From Bacillota bacterium (GTDB lineage Bacteria; Bacillota; Clostridia; Oscillospirales; Acutalibacteraceae), in NCBI GenBank assembly GCA_023417635.1, contig JAEZFF010000078.1, forward strand, positions 1-26,760: DNA of 26,760 bases. The letters are read 5' to 3'. Each line of letters starts with the position of its first letter. Within the stretch, counting starts at the first letter, position 1. The notes under the pieces are model-generated. The model did not search any database. It was not told where the DNA came from and was given only the letters and a program-made list of their open reading frames with translations. The translations under genes were made by a program, and so were the position numbers. Positions 14,785-22,830 of this stretch are shown here, piece after piece.

Positions 14785-15413
14785 ACATTGCCGTACTTGT
14801 TTCCGGCGGGGGAACAAATCTGCAGGCGCTGATTGATGCTGAAAAAGGCGGGGAAATCAAAAACGGAAAGATTGCCCTTGTCGTTTCCAGCAATACAAAG
14901 GCCTATGCCCTTAAACGCGCAGAAGGCGCAGGCATTCCGGCTGAAATTCTGCTAAGGCGCGGTTTTGCCCAGCAGGATGCGTATGACGAAGCACTTCTTG
15001 CTCTGCTGAACCGGTATCACATTGGCCTGGTTGTATTGGCTGGCTTTATGACCATTATCAGTGAAAACGTTGTTTCCCATTACAAAAATAAAATCATCAA
15101 TATTCACCCTTCGTTGATTCCGTCTTTCTGCGGCCCAGGCTATTTTGGCCTGCGGGTGCATGAAGAGGCGTTAAGGCGCGGCGTAAAAGTGACTGGTGCA
15201 ACTGTGCATTTTGTCAATGAAGTTTGCGACGGCGGGCCTATTATTCTACAAAAAGCCGTAGCGGTTCAGGAAAATGACACTCCGCAGGTGCTGCAGCGCC
15301 GTGTGATGGAGCAGGCAGAGTGGAAACTGCTGCCCAAAGCGGTTTCCCTTTTCTGCGAAAACAGGCTGGAAGTAGCGGACGGAAAAGTGAAAATCAAGGA
15401 GGAAGAAAAATGA
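14778..15413 (+). CDS. purN: Phosphoribosylglycinamide formyltransferase (GAR transformylase)
   Basis: PurN formylates GAR to FGAR with 10-formyltetrahydrofolate. The 211 residues show the N-terminal phosphate loop VLVSGGGTNLQALIDA and the catalytic triad region. Asn and His lie in INIHPSLIPSF, and the Asp lies in VNEVCDGGPIILQKAVAV. GYFGLRVHEEALRRGVKVTGATVHF is also present. It overlaps purM by seven bases at its start and the next gene by four bases (ATGA) at its end, so all three are likely translated in series. Length and motifs are normal. Confidence 0.97.
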   Translation: MLNIAVLVSGGGTNLQALIDAEKGGEIKNGKIALVVSSNTKAYALKRAEGAGIPAEILLRRGFAQQDAYDEALLALLNRYHIGLVVLAGFMTIISENVVSHYKNKIINIHPSLIPSFCGPGYFGLRVHEEALRRGVKVTGATVHFVNEVCDGGPIILQKAVAVQENDTPQVLQRRVMEQAEWKLLPKAVSLFCENRLEVADGKVKIKEEEK

Positions 15414-16129
15414 AACGCGATACAATCGAACAGGCTCTTGGAACAAATACTTACCCAGGGCGCGGCATTCTTCTTGGCAGAAGTGCAGACGGCGAAAACG
15501 CAGTAGCTGCATATTTCATTATGGGGCGCAGTGAAAACAGCCGAAACCGCATTTTTGCAGAGGATGGAACCGGCCTGCGCACTCAGGCATTTGACCCTTC
15601 CAAAATGTCAGATCCTTCTTTGATTATTTATTCGCCTGTACGTGTGCTGGGGCATACAACTATTGTAACGAACGGCGACCAGACCGATACAGTGTACGAT
15701 GCACTTTCACAAGGGCGTACTTTTGAAGATGCTTTGCGCACCCGAACTTTCGAACCGGACAGGCCCAACTTCACGCCGCGTGTTTCCGGCCTTTTGGAAG
15801 TGGGAGGACGCCTTCGCTTCCGCCTTTCCATCCTGAAAAGCGGCGACGCAGAAGGGAAATGCGTGCAGCGTTTCTTTTATGAATACGATGCGCCGGCTGC
15901 CGGGGAAGGCCGCCTGATCCATACCTACATGGGTGACGGCAATCCGCTTCCACCATTTGAAGGGGAGCCAACCGCTGTTTTACTGGATGGTACTTTTGAC
16001 GAGTTTTCTGAGAACCTTTGGAACACGCTGAATGCGGACAATAAAGTTTCCCTTTTTGTCCGTTCTGTTAACCTTAAAACAGAAGAAACGGAAACCCGAA
16101 TCTTTAACAAAAACGTCCGGAATGCTTGA
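15410..16129 (+). CDS. purO: PurO-type IMP cyclohydrolase
   Basis: This 239-residue protein matches the archaeal-type IMP cyclohydrolase family (PurO), which closes FAICAR to IMP. Recognisable features are the N-terminal NTYPGRGILLGRSADGENAVAAYFIMGRSENSRNR block, then the SLIIYSPVR and YDALSQGRTFEDALRTRTFEPDRPNFTPRVSG segments. It is unrelated in sequence to the N-terminal MGS-like cyclohydrolase domain of bacterial PurH. I chose ATG 15410 because GGAGG stands just upstream and it overlaps the purN stop as ATGA; the longer ORF would run through purN. Its neighbour is a stand-alone AICAR formyltransferase, so the pair together does the job of bifunctional PurH. The symbol rests on family recognition from memory. 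Confidence 0.88.
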   Translation: MKRDTIEQALGTNTYPGRGILLGRSADGENAVAAYFIMGRSENSRNRIFAEDGTGLRTQAFDPSKMSDPSLIIYSPVRVLGHTTIVTNGDQTDTVYDALSQGRTFEDALRTRTFEPDRPNFTPRVSGLLEVGGRLRFRLSILKSGDAEGKCVQRFFYEYDAPAAGEGRLIHTYMGDGNPLPPFEGEPTAVLLDGTFDEFSENLWNTLNADNKVSLFVRSVNLKTEETETRIFNKNVRNA

Positions 16130-16153
16130 AATAAATAACAGGGGGAATTCTTT

Positions 16154-17332
16154 ATGGCAAATGAACTGATGCTGAAATATGGCTGTAACCCAAACCAGAA
16201 GCCTGCCCGCATTTTTATGAAAAACGGCGGCAGCCTTCCGCTACAGGTACTGAACGGCCGGCCAGGGTATATTAATTTTATGGATGCCCTCAACAGTTGG
16301 CAGCTTGTAAAAGAGCTGAAGCGGGCGACGGGACTGCCTGCTGCTGCATCGTTCAAGCATGTAAGCCCGGCCGGTGCGGCCGTTGGCGTGGAACTTTCCG
16401 ATACAATGCGGAAAATTTGCTTTGTGGATGATATGGAACTTTCTCCGATTGCAGGAGCATACGCAATGGCGCGCGGCGCTGACCGGATGTCTTCTTATGG
16501 CGATTTTGCGGCACTTTCGGATGTCTGCGACAAAGAAACGGCGCTTCTGCTGAAACGCGAAGTTTCCGACGGAATCATAGCGCCGGGCTATACCGACGAT
16601 GCCCTTGAAATCTTGAAAAAGAAGCGCAGGGGAAGCTACAACGTAATTCAGATTTACCCGGGCTACAAACCGGAACCCGTGGAGCACAAAGATGTTTTCG
16701 GTATCACATTTGAGCAGGGACGCAATGAATCAGTCATCGACGCTTCTCTTTTGAACAATATCGTAACGAAAAATAAAAACCTTTCGGAAGACGCGAAGCG
16801 CGACCTTTTGATTTCCCTGATTACGCTGAAATATACGCAGTCCAACTCCGTCTGCTATGTAAAAGACGGCAAAACAATCGGCGTAGGCGCGGGACAGCAG
16901 TCGCGGATTCACTGCACGCGTCTTGCGGGCAATAAAGCCGACACATGGCTTCTCCGCCAGCACCCGAAGGTGATAAGCCTTCCGTTTAAGGCCGGGATTC
17001 ATCGCCCAGACCGCGACAATGCCATTGACGTTTATCTTTCCGACGATTCTATGGATGTGCTGGCCGACGGCATTTGGGAGCAGTTCTTTACGAAAAAACC
17101 GGAACCGCTTACGCGCGACGAGAAGAAGGCGTGGCTTGCAGAGCAGACCGGTGTTTCCCTTGGCTCGGATGCATTTTTTCCCTTCGGCGACAACATTGAG
17201 CGCGCACATCGGTCCGGTGTTAGCTATATTGCTCAGCCAGGCGGTTCTATCCGTGATGACAATGTAATTGAAACCTGCGATAAATATGGAATGACAATGG
17301 CTTTCACCGGCCTGCGTCTGTTCCATCACTGA
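16154..17332 (+). CDS. Stand-alone AICAR formyltransferase (PurH C-terminal-domain type)
   Basis: This protein transfers a formyl group from 10-formyl-THF to AICAR, giving FAICAR. The 392 residues correspond to the AICAR transformylase half of PurH only; the N-terminal MGS-like cyclohydrolase half is absent. Key blocks are NPNQKPARIF, GRPGYINFMDALNSWQLVKEL, SFKHVSPAGAAVG with the catalytic Lys-His pair, the GVGAGQQSRIHCTRLAGNKAD substrate segment, and the C-terminal SDAFFPFGDN and QPGGSIRDDNVI. It follows the cyclohydrolase gene by 24 bases with GGGGGAA before the ATG. Annotation pipelines may label it purH, but it does not encode the second activity. Confidence 0.95.
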   Translation: MANELMLKYGCNPNQKPARIFMKNGGSLPLQVLNGRPGYINFMDALNSWQLVKELKRATGLPAAASFKHVSPAGAAVGVELSDTMRKICFVDDMELSPIAGAYAMARGADRMSSYGDFAALSDVCDKETALLLKREVSDGIIAPGYTDDALEILKKKRRGSYNVIQIYPGYKPEPVEHKDVFGITFEQGRNESVIDASLLNNIVTKNKNLSEDAKRDLLISLITLKYTQSNSVCYVKDGKTIGVGAGQQSRIHCTRLAGNKADTWLLRQHPKVISLPFKAGIHRPDRDNAIDVYLSDDSMDVLADGIWEQFFTKKPEPLTRDEKKAWLAEQTGVSLGSDAFFPFGDNIERAHRSGVSYIAQPGGSIRDDNVIETCDKYGMTMAFTGLRLFHH

Positions 17333-17356
17333 TTTGGAAGCAGGAGGGCATAAGCT

Positions 17357-18616
17357 GTGAAAATACTTGTGATTGGCGGCGGCGGACGCGAGCATGCCAT
17401 TGTACGCAAACTGAAAGAAAGTTCCAAAGTTACGGAATTGTACTGTGCGCCGGGCAACGGCGGCATTTCACGCGATGCGGAATGCATTCCGATTTCGGCA
17501 TCGGATATTTCCGCTGTCCTGAAATTTGCCAAGGAAAAGGCAATAAACCTTGTTTTTGTGGCGCCCGATGATCCGCTTGCCGCCGGTATGGTCGACGCGC
17601 TCGAAAAAGCGGGTATCCGTGCCTTCGGCCCAACCGCGAAAGCTGCGCAGATTGAAAGCAGCAAAGTCTTTTCCAAGGGGCTCATGAAGAAATATCATAT
17701 TCCCACGGCAGATTATGAAGTCTTTGACGACCCGCAGAAGGTGCTTGATTTTATCCGTTTCAAAGGAAAATACCCGGCTGTTATCAAGGCGGATGGCTTG
17801 GCACTCGGCAAGGGCGTTATCATTGCGGAAGATTATGAGCAGGCGGAAAATGCTGTCAAGACCATCATGGAAGATAAAAAGTTCGGTGCTTCCGGCAACC
17901 GTGTTGTCGTAGAGGAATTCCTTACAGGACCGGAGGTTTCCGTCCTCGCATTCACAGACGGCAAATGCGTAAAGCCGATGGTTTCTTCCAAAGACCATAA
18001 ACGCGCGCTGGATGGCGACGAGGGTCTCAACACCGGCGGCATGGGAACCATCAGTCCAAACCCATATTACACGCCACTGATTGCCGAAACGTGCATGAAA
18101 ACAATCTTTCTGCCCACTATCCGTGCCATGAATGCAGAGGGCAGGCCATTTAAAGGCTGCCTGTATTTTGGCCTGATGCTTACACCGGATGGCCCGAAAG
18201 TCATCGAATACAATTCCCGCTTTGGAGACCCGGAAACACAGGTTGTTCTGCCGCGGCTGAAAACCGATTTTGTGGAGATACTGGAAGCGGTGATTGACGA
18301 AAAGCTGGAGCAGCAGCCGATTGAGTGGAGCGAGGAAGCCTGTGCCTGTGTGGTGATGGCTTCGGGCGGTTATCCGCTTTCGTACCGAAAAGGCATCGAA
18401 ATTACCGGCCTTGACGAAAACGGCCAGATTCCGGGCGCGGCGGTTTACCATGCCGGAACGGAATTGAAAGACGGAAAATTCTATACCAGCGGCGGCCGTG
18501 TGCTCGGCGTTACAGCGCTTGGCGCGAGTCTTCCGGAGGCGCTGAAAAAAGCTTATGCCGGGGTAGAAAAAATTCATTTTGGCGGTGCCCATTTCCGACA
18601 CGACATCGGAACATGA
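17357..18616 (+). CDS. purD: Phosphoribosylamine-glycine ligase (GAR synthetase)
   Basis: PurD ligates glycine to phosphoribosylamine using ATP. The 419-residue protein has the N-terminal GGGGREHAIVRKLK loop, the ATP-grasp region ADGLALGKGVIIAEDYEQAENAV, EEFLTGPEVSVLAFTDGK, KDHKRALDGDEGLNTGGMGTISPNPYY and EYNSRFGDPETQVVLPRL. A C-terminal domain with SGGRVLGVTALG follows. Translation starts at GTG 17357, with CAGGAGGG about nine bases upstream. It is the last gene of the operon, 24 bases after the formyltransferase, and is closed by the terminator at 18646. Confidence 0.98.
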   Translation: MKILVIGGGGREHAIVRKLKESSKVTELYCAPGNGGISRDAECIPISASDISAVLKFAKEKAINLVFVAPDDPLAAGMVDALEKAGIRAFGPTAKAAQIESSKVFSKGLMKKYHIPTADYEVFDDPQKVLDFIRFKGKYPAVIKADGLALGKGVIIAEDYEQAENAVKTIMEDKKFGASGNRVVVEEFLTGPEVSVLAFTDGKCVKPMVSSKDHKRALDGDEGLNTGGMGTISPNPYYTPLIAETCMKTIFLPTIRAMNAEGRPFKGCLYFGLMLTPDGPKVIEYNSRFGDPETQVVLPRLKTDFVEILEAVIDEKLEQQPIEWSEEACACVVMASGGYPLSYRKGIEITGLDENGQIPGAAVYHAGTELKDGKFYTSGGRVLGVTALGASLPEALKKAYAGVEKIHFGGAHFRHDIGT

Positions 18617-18636
18617 GGCTCAAAGTAAAACAAGGT

Positions 18637-18675
18637 AAAAAAAGATCCTGGAGTTTAAAACTCCAGGACTTTTTT
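18637..18675. terminator. Bidirectional intrinsic terminator between purD and the pheST-ireB block
   Basis: Arms TCCTGGAGTTT (18646-18656) and AAACTCCAGGA (18658-18668) form a tight hairpin, with AAAAAAA on the left and CTTTTTTC on the right. It can therefore end both purD (+) and the convergent small gene (-). Confidence 0.88.
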
Positions 18676-18683
18676 CATGCATT

Positions 18684-18986
18684 TCAGCCTTCTGTAAGAG
18701 CCCTTGTGAGCCAAACGTCGGCTAAATCCATTGCTCGGTAAAGGCCGTCTTTTTCGCTGGCTTTCACAATCTGCTTGCGATTGTTTACAGCCAGGTCGGT
18801 GCGCATCAGCTGAATGGTTACGCGGTCTGCCACGTCCATATCCTTTACCTTTTTCTTGCCCTTGATTGCAAGGCGGACAACATAGCGGTCTGCCATGCTT
18901 CCATAATAGAGCACATCGCCGCATCTTACGAGCGGCTTCCCTTTATAAGTTGGGAACTGCGGTTCTTTTTCAGTCGTTTTTTCCAT
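18684..18986 (-). CDS. Conserved small protein of unknown function downstream of ireB
   Basis: This is a 100-residue cytosolic, basic protein without signal peptide or membrane segment. After a short polar N-terminus (MEKTTEKEPQFPT) come YKGKPLVRCGDVLYYG, KKVKDMDVADRVTIQLM and EKDGLYRAMDLADVWLTRAL. They suggest a compact alpha/beta fold with a C-terminal helix. I recall similar proteins as common uncharacterised genes in Clostridia but cannot assign a domain. A clear AGGAGG stands eight bases before the ATG. It lies 42 bases after ireB on the same strand and so is probably cotranscribed. It is neither RuvX nor the DUF1292 protein that follow ireB in the usual operon. Confidence 0.8.
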   Translation of the reverse strand: MEKTTEKEPQFPTYKGKPLVRCGDVLYYGSMADRYVVRLAIKGKKKVKDMDVADRVTIQLMRTDLAVNNRKQIVKASEKDGLYRAMDLADVWLTRALTEG

Positions 18987-19028
18987 TTGCGGTATCCTCC
19001 TGCCATAAGGGAGTTTCGCGGAGGACCG

Positions 19029-19274
19029 TTATTCTCCCAGATATGATTTTAACAGCACTTGCAGCAATTCATCACGGTCGATTCTGCGGATAAGACTGCG
19101 GGCGTTGTTATGCGTTGTAATGTAAGTCGGGTCTTCCGAAAGAATATACCCAACTATCTGGTTAATGGGGTTATATCCCTTTTCTTTCAGGGCATCGAAA
19201 ACCGTCGTAAGAATCTTTTTAATGTTTTCCTCACGGTCATCGCCGAGCGAAAACGTCATCGTCTTATCTAGCAT
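19029..19274 (-). CDS. ireB: IreB-family regulatory phosphoprotein
   Basis: This is a small (81-residue) protein of the IreB/YrzL (UPF0297) family. In Enterococcus it is phosphorylated by the PASTA kinase IreK and negatively controls cephalosporin resistance. The sequence MLDKTMTFSLGDDREENIKKILTTVFDAL, with PINQIVGYILSEDPTYIT and ARSLIRRIDRDELLQVLLKSYLGE, covers the whole family length. Thr5 and Thr7 occupy the places of the N-terminal phosphothreonines known in E. faecalis (inference by position). I chose ATG 19274, not the upstream ATG at 19325, because GGGAGGT stands seven bases before it and the longer ORF starts inside the promoter. Confidence 0.93.
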   Translation of the reverse strand: MLDKTMTFSLGDDREENIKKILTTVFDALKEKGYNPINQIVGYILSEDPTYITTHNNARSLIRRIDRDELLQVLLKSYLGE

Positions 19275-19296
19275 AGGAACACCTCCCGTAACGTTT

Positions 19297-19325
19297 ATCA
19301 TACAACAGGCACTTGTTAAATGCAA
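19297..19325 (-). promoter_or_regulatory. Sigma-A-type promoter for ireB
   Basis: On the minus strand TTGCAT (19325-19320), a 17-base spacer and TATGAT (19302-19297) lie about 23 bases before the ireB start codon. This gives a very short leader that is mostly the ribosome-binding site. It makes ireB expression independent of the pheS T-box. Confidence 0.75.
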
Positions 19326-19346
19326 GAAATAATTTGTGAATATTGA

Positions 19347-21728
19347 TTAAAGGCGCAGTGCAGCGCCGATTTTTTCAAGTTCCTTCATGACCTTTTTCAT
19401 CGCACCGGAAACGTGTTCTTCCGTAAGGGTGCTGTCGCAGGAACGCAGGGTAACGCTGAATGCGACACTCTTTTTGCCGGACTCAATCTGTTCGCCCTTG
19501 TAGATGTCGAAGAGCTTTACATTTTCCAGCAGATTCCCTGCGCCTTTGCGGATTGCCCTTTCCAGCACATTGACTGGGATGCTGTCGTCACACACGAGGG
19601 CAAGGTCACGCGAAACAGCCGGGAATTTTGGCAGCGGGGTATACGTTTTTTCCAGCTGTGTATGGCGGAATAAGGTGTCCATGTCCAGTGTGAAGCTGTA
19701 AACGCGGCAGTCCATGCCGTAGTTCGCAACAACTTTGGGGTGAATCTCGCCGATTATGCCCAATTCATCTTCACCGATGGTCAATTTTCCGCAGCGGCCG
19801 GGGTGGTAGCTGTATTCCTGTGCGGATTCAATTTCCCAGTCTGTAATGCCAAGGCGTTCCAGAAGCCCTTCTACCATTCCTTTTGCCGTGAAGAAATCTG
19901 TGCCTTCTCCGTAAAACCCGCAGACAAGCTTTGCTTTTTCTTCCGGAAGTTTTGTGCTGTCTTCATTCGGCAGATAAACGGTAGCCAGTTCGTACAGGCA
20001 GGCACAGCCATTGCGGTTGTTGTAGTTGCGGGCCAGCACTTCCATCATAGAGGGGAGCGCTGTGGTGCGCATAATGGATGTGTCTTCACCGAGCGGGTTC
20101 GAAATGACGACCGATTTGCGCAGCGGAGAATTTGCCGGCATCAAAATTTTGTCATAATATTTTGGGCTGATAAATGAGTATGTCATTACCTGGCTGGCAC
20201 CGAGCGCAAGCATCATAGCGCCAACCTTTTTGTCGAACTTCTGGCGTACGGTGTATTTGCCCTGTGCGCCGCCGCTAAGAGATGTTCCCGGTATTTTATC
20301 ATACCCATAAAAGCGTGCGATTTCCTCGGCAATGTCCGCTTTATGCACAAGATCGGGGCGGAAGGTCGGAACAAGAATCTCGTCACCGTCAAAATCGCAG
20401 TCCAGTTTTTTCAGAATTGCCTTCATCTCATCGGTGGTAAGGGAAATATCGAGGAAGCGGTTAATCCATTCAGTTTCCAAACGAATCCTGCGGCGGCCTT
20501 CTTTGTAGTTCTTTACAACAATGGGTTCGTCGGTCACGTCGCCGGCATCCAGCATTTCAACTAGTTCACAGGCGCGGTCAAGCGCAGGCAGACAATTGTT
20601 CGGGTCAAGTCCTTTTTCGTACAGGCCGGAAGCTTCGGTGCGCATACCAAGGCGGCGGGCCGTTTTGCGGATGGAAGGCCCGCTGAAGCAGGCAGATTCA
20701 AACACAATGGTCTTTGTTCCGCTTACAATTTCGCTGTTGGCACCGCCCATGACGCCTGCCGCGGCAACTGCTTTTTCTGTGTCGGCAATAACAAGGTCGT
20801 TTTCGGTCAGCACATGGTCTGTGCCGTCCAGCGTTTTCAGCGTTTCGCCTTCCGCCGCGCGGCGTACACAGATTTTATGGCCTGCAAGGGCGCTGTAGTC
20901 GAAAGAATGCATCGGCTGGCCGTATTCCAGCATCACATAGTTTGTGATGTCAACAATATTATTAATGGGGCGTACGCCCATGGTACGGAGCCGTTCGCGC
21001 ATCCAGCGCGGGGAAGGCTTTACGCGTACGTTCTTTACGACGCGTGCGGAGTACAGGGAGCAAAGGTCCGGTGCTTTTACTTCAACGCTGAGCAAATCGG
21101 CACAGGAGCCGTGCCCGCCTTTTACGACCGGTGTGTGCAGTTTGAGCGGCTTATTGAAGGTTGCCGCCGCCTCACGCGCCAAGCCAATCATGGAAAAGCA
21201 GTCCGGCCGGTTGTTGGTAATTTCAAATTCAACCTTCATGTCGTTGAAGCCAAGTGCGTCGCAGATTGGTTCGCCAAGATGAATGTTTTCTTCCTGCAGT
21301 ACAAAAATACCGTCTTCAATGGCATAGGGGAAGTCGTGCTTTGTAAGCCCAAGCTCGCCAAGGGAGCAGAGCATACCGTTGCTTTCCAGGCCGCGCAGCT
21401 TGCCTTTTTTGATTTTCTTGCCGCCCGGCAGCGTAGAATTGTGCAGCGCAACCGGAACAATATCGCCAACTTTCAGGTTCTGCGCGCCGGTGATAATCTG
21501 CAGCGGCTCACCGGAACCCACGTCAGTCTTCGTTATCCACAGATGGTTGGAGTCCGGGTGCTTTTCCAGTGAAAGAATTTTGCCAACAACTACGTTGGTA
21601 ATCTCTTCGCCTTCCCGGCCCCAGCATTCCACTTTGGAACCGCTCATCGTCATAGCCTCGGTAAAATCGCGGATCGGCATTTCGTCGAGCGGAACAAATT
21701 CTTTCAGCCATCTCATCGAAAGATTCAT
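19347..21728 (-). CDS. pheT: Phenylalanyl-tRNA synthetase beta subunit
   Basis: PheT is the beta subunit of the alpha2-beta2 enzyme and contributes tRNA binding and editing of mischarged Tyr-tRNA-Phe. The 793 residues have an N-terminal tRNA-binding OB domain (about 40-150, VVGKILSLEKHPDSNHLWITKTDVG), the B3/B4 editing region with NNRPDCFSMIGLARE and YVMLEYGQPMHSFDY, and the B5 domain near 405-480. A catalytic-like core with GEDTSIMRTTALPSMMEV follows, and then the C-terminal ferredoxin-fold anticodon-binding domain (FPAVSRDLALVCDDSIPV). AAGGAGGTG precedes the ATG and overlaps the pheS stop, so the two subunits are translated together. Confidence 0.98.
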   Translation of the reverse strand: MNLSMRWLKEFVPLDEMPIRDFTEAMTMSGSKVECWGREGEEITNVVVGKILSLEKHPDSNHLWITKTDVGSGEPLQIITGAQNLKVGDIVPVALHNSTLPGGKKIKKGKLRGLESNGMLCSLGELGLTKHDFPYAIEDGIFVLQEENIHLGEPICDALGFNDMKVEFEITNNRPDCFSMIGLAREAAATFNKPLKLHTPVVKGGHGSCADLLSVEVKAPDLCSLYSARVVKNVRVKPSPRWMRERLRTMGVRPINNIVDITNYVMLEYGQPMHSFDYSALAGHKICVRRAAEGETLKTLDGTDHVLTENDLVIADTEKAVAAAGVMGGANSEIVSGTKTIVFESACFSGPSIRKTARRLGMRTEASGLYEKGLDPNNCLPALDRACELVEMLDAGDVTDEPIVVKNYKEGRRRIRLETEWINRFLDISLTTDEMKAILKKLDCDFDGDEILVPTFRPDLVHKADIAEEIARFYGYDKIPGTSLSGGAQGKYTVRQKFDKKVGAMMLALGASQVMTYSFISPKYYDKILMPANSPLRKSVVISNPLGEDTSIMRTTALPSMMEVLARNYNNRNGCACLYELATVYLPNEDSTKLPEEKAKLVCGFYGEGTDFFTAKGMVEGLLERLGITDWEIESAQEYSYHPGRCGKLTIGEDELGIIGEIHPKVVANYGMDCRVYSFTLDMDTLFRHTQLEKTYTPLPKFPAVSRDLALVCDDSIPVNVLERAIRKGAGNLLENVKLFDIYKGEQIESGKKSVAFSVTLRSCDSTLTEEHVSGAMKKVMKELEKIGAALRL

Positions 21729-21743
21729 TATAACCGCACCTCC

Positions 21744-22763
21744 TTAAAACTGGTTCAAGAACCGGACGTCATTTTCATAGAACAGACGCATATCGTCTAT
21801 GCTGTACTTGCGCATTACAAGGCGTTCAAGCCCCATGCCGAATGCGAAGCCGCTGTAGACTTCCGGGTCTATGCCGCAGTTGGAAAGCACCTTCGGGTGA
21901 ACCATACCGCAGCCGAGAATTTCTATCCAGCCTTCGCCTTTGCACAGGCGGCATCCCTTGCCGTGGCAGTTAAAGCACTGCACGTCAACTTCGGCGGAAG
22001 GCTCCGTGAACGGGAAATGGTGAGGGCGAAAACGAACAACGGAGTCTTCGCCGTACATACGCTTAATAATTGTTTCCAGTGTGCCTTTCAGGTTGGCAAA
22101 CGTAATGCCTTTGTCAACAACAAGACCTTCAATCTGGTGGAAAAGCGGCGAATGTGTTGCGTCTACTTCGTCGGAACGGTAAACGCGGCCGGGGGAGATG
22201 ATACGGATTGGCGGTTTCTGCTTTTCCATAACACGCACCTGCACAGGGGAAGTCTGTGTGCGCAGAAGCACCTTGTCGTTAATATAGAAAGTGTCCTGCG
22301 TGTCGCGCGCAGGGTGGTCTTTCGGGATATTCAGCGCCTCAAAGTTGTAGTAGTCATATTCCACTTCCGGCCCGCTTACAATGTCGAAACCGAGGCCGAC
22401 AAAAATTTCTTTAATTTCGTCCAGCTCAATACTCAGAGGATGCTTATGGCCGAGCATCCGGTGCTTACCGGGCATAGTGACGTCAATTTTTTCTTTTTGC
22501 AGCCTCTTGGCAGTTTCGGTTTCGTGCAGTTCCGCCGCGCGGGAACTCAGTTCAGTGTTGATGCGCTCGCGGATTTGGTTTGCCAACTGGCCAATAGCCG
22601 GGCGTTCTTCAGCAGAAAGCTTGCCCATCTGCTTCAAAATAGCCGTCAGTTCGCCTTTCTTGCCGAGGTAGCGGATGCGCAGGTCTTCCAAGGCCTGCTT
22701 ATCGTTTGCATTATGCAGCTCGTGTTCCGCTTTTTCACGAATTGCTTCCAGCTTTTCTTTCAT
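21744..22763 (-). CDS. pheS: Phenylalanyl-tRNA synthetase alpha subunit
   Basis: PheS is the catalytic class II subunit that charges tRNA-Phe. From ATG 22763 it is 339 residues, the usual length. The longer open frame to 23015 runs through the T-box leader and is rejected. An N-terminal coiled coil (MKEKLEAIREKAEHELHNAN) is followed by motif 2 (RVYRSDEVDATHSPLFHQIEGLVVDKG), a cysteine-rich insert CFNCHGKGCRLCKGEGWIEILGCGMVHP, and motif 3 (GFAFGMGLERLVMRKYSIDDMRLFYENDVR). GGAAGGAAA stands before the ATG. Expression is controlled by the phenylalanine-specific T-box just upstream. Confidence 0.98.
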   Translation of the reverse strand: MKEKLEAIREKAEHELHNANDKQALEDLRIRYLGKKGELTAILKQMGKLSAEERPAIGQLANQIRERINTELSSRAAELHETETAKRLQKEKIDVTMPGKHRMLGHKHPLSIELDEIKEIFVGLGFDIVSGPEVEYDYYNFEALNIPKDHPARDTQDTFYINDKVLLRTQTSPVQVRVMEKQKPPIRIISPGRVYRSDEVDATHSPLFHQIEGLVVDKGITFANLKGTLETIIKRMYGEDSVVRFRPHHFPFTEPSAEVDVQCFNCHGKGCRLCKGEGWIEILGCGMVHPKVLSNCGIDPEVYSGFAFGMGLERLVMRKYSIDDMRLFYENDVRFLNQF

Positions 22764-22796
22764 ACAGTTTCCTTCCTTTCGGGTGCGTACGGAAAC

Positions 22797-22830
22797 AAAA
22801 ATGCCCTCGTCCCAAAAGGGACGAAGGCAT
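22797..22830 (-). terminator. T-box leader terminator hairpin
   Basis: On the minus strand ATGCCTTCGTCCC (22830-22818), loop TTTT and GGGACGAGGGCAT (22813-22801) are followed by TTTTGTTTCC. Uncharged tRNA-Phe should favour the antiterminator formed with the T-box sequence and disrupt this stem. Confidence 0.92.

Noticed and set aside
17468..18601. Minus-strand open frame of 377 codons across purD
   Set aside because: purD on the plus strand has all its ATP-grasp motifs in frame; the reverse frame lacks recognisable domains and a convincing ribosome-binding site.
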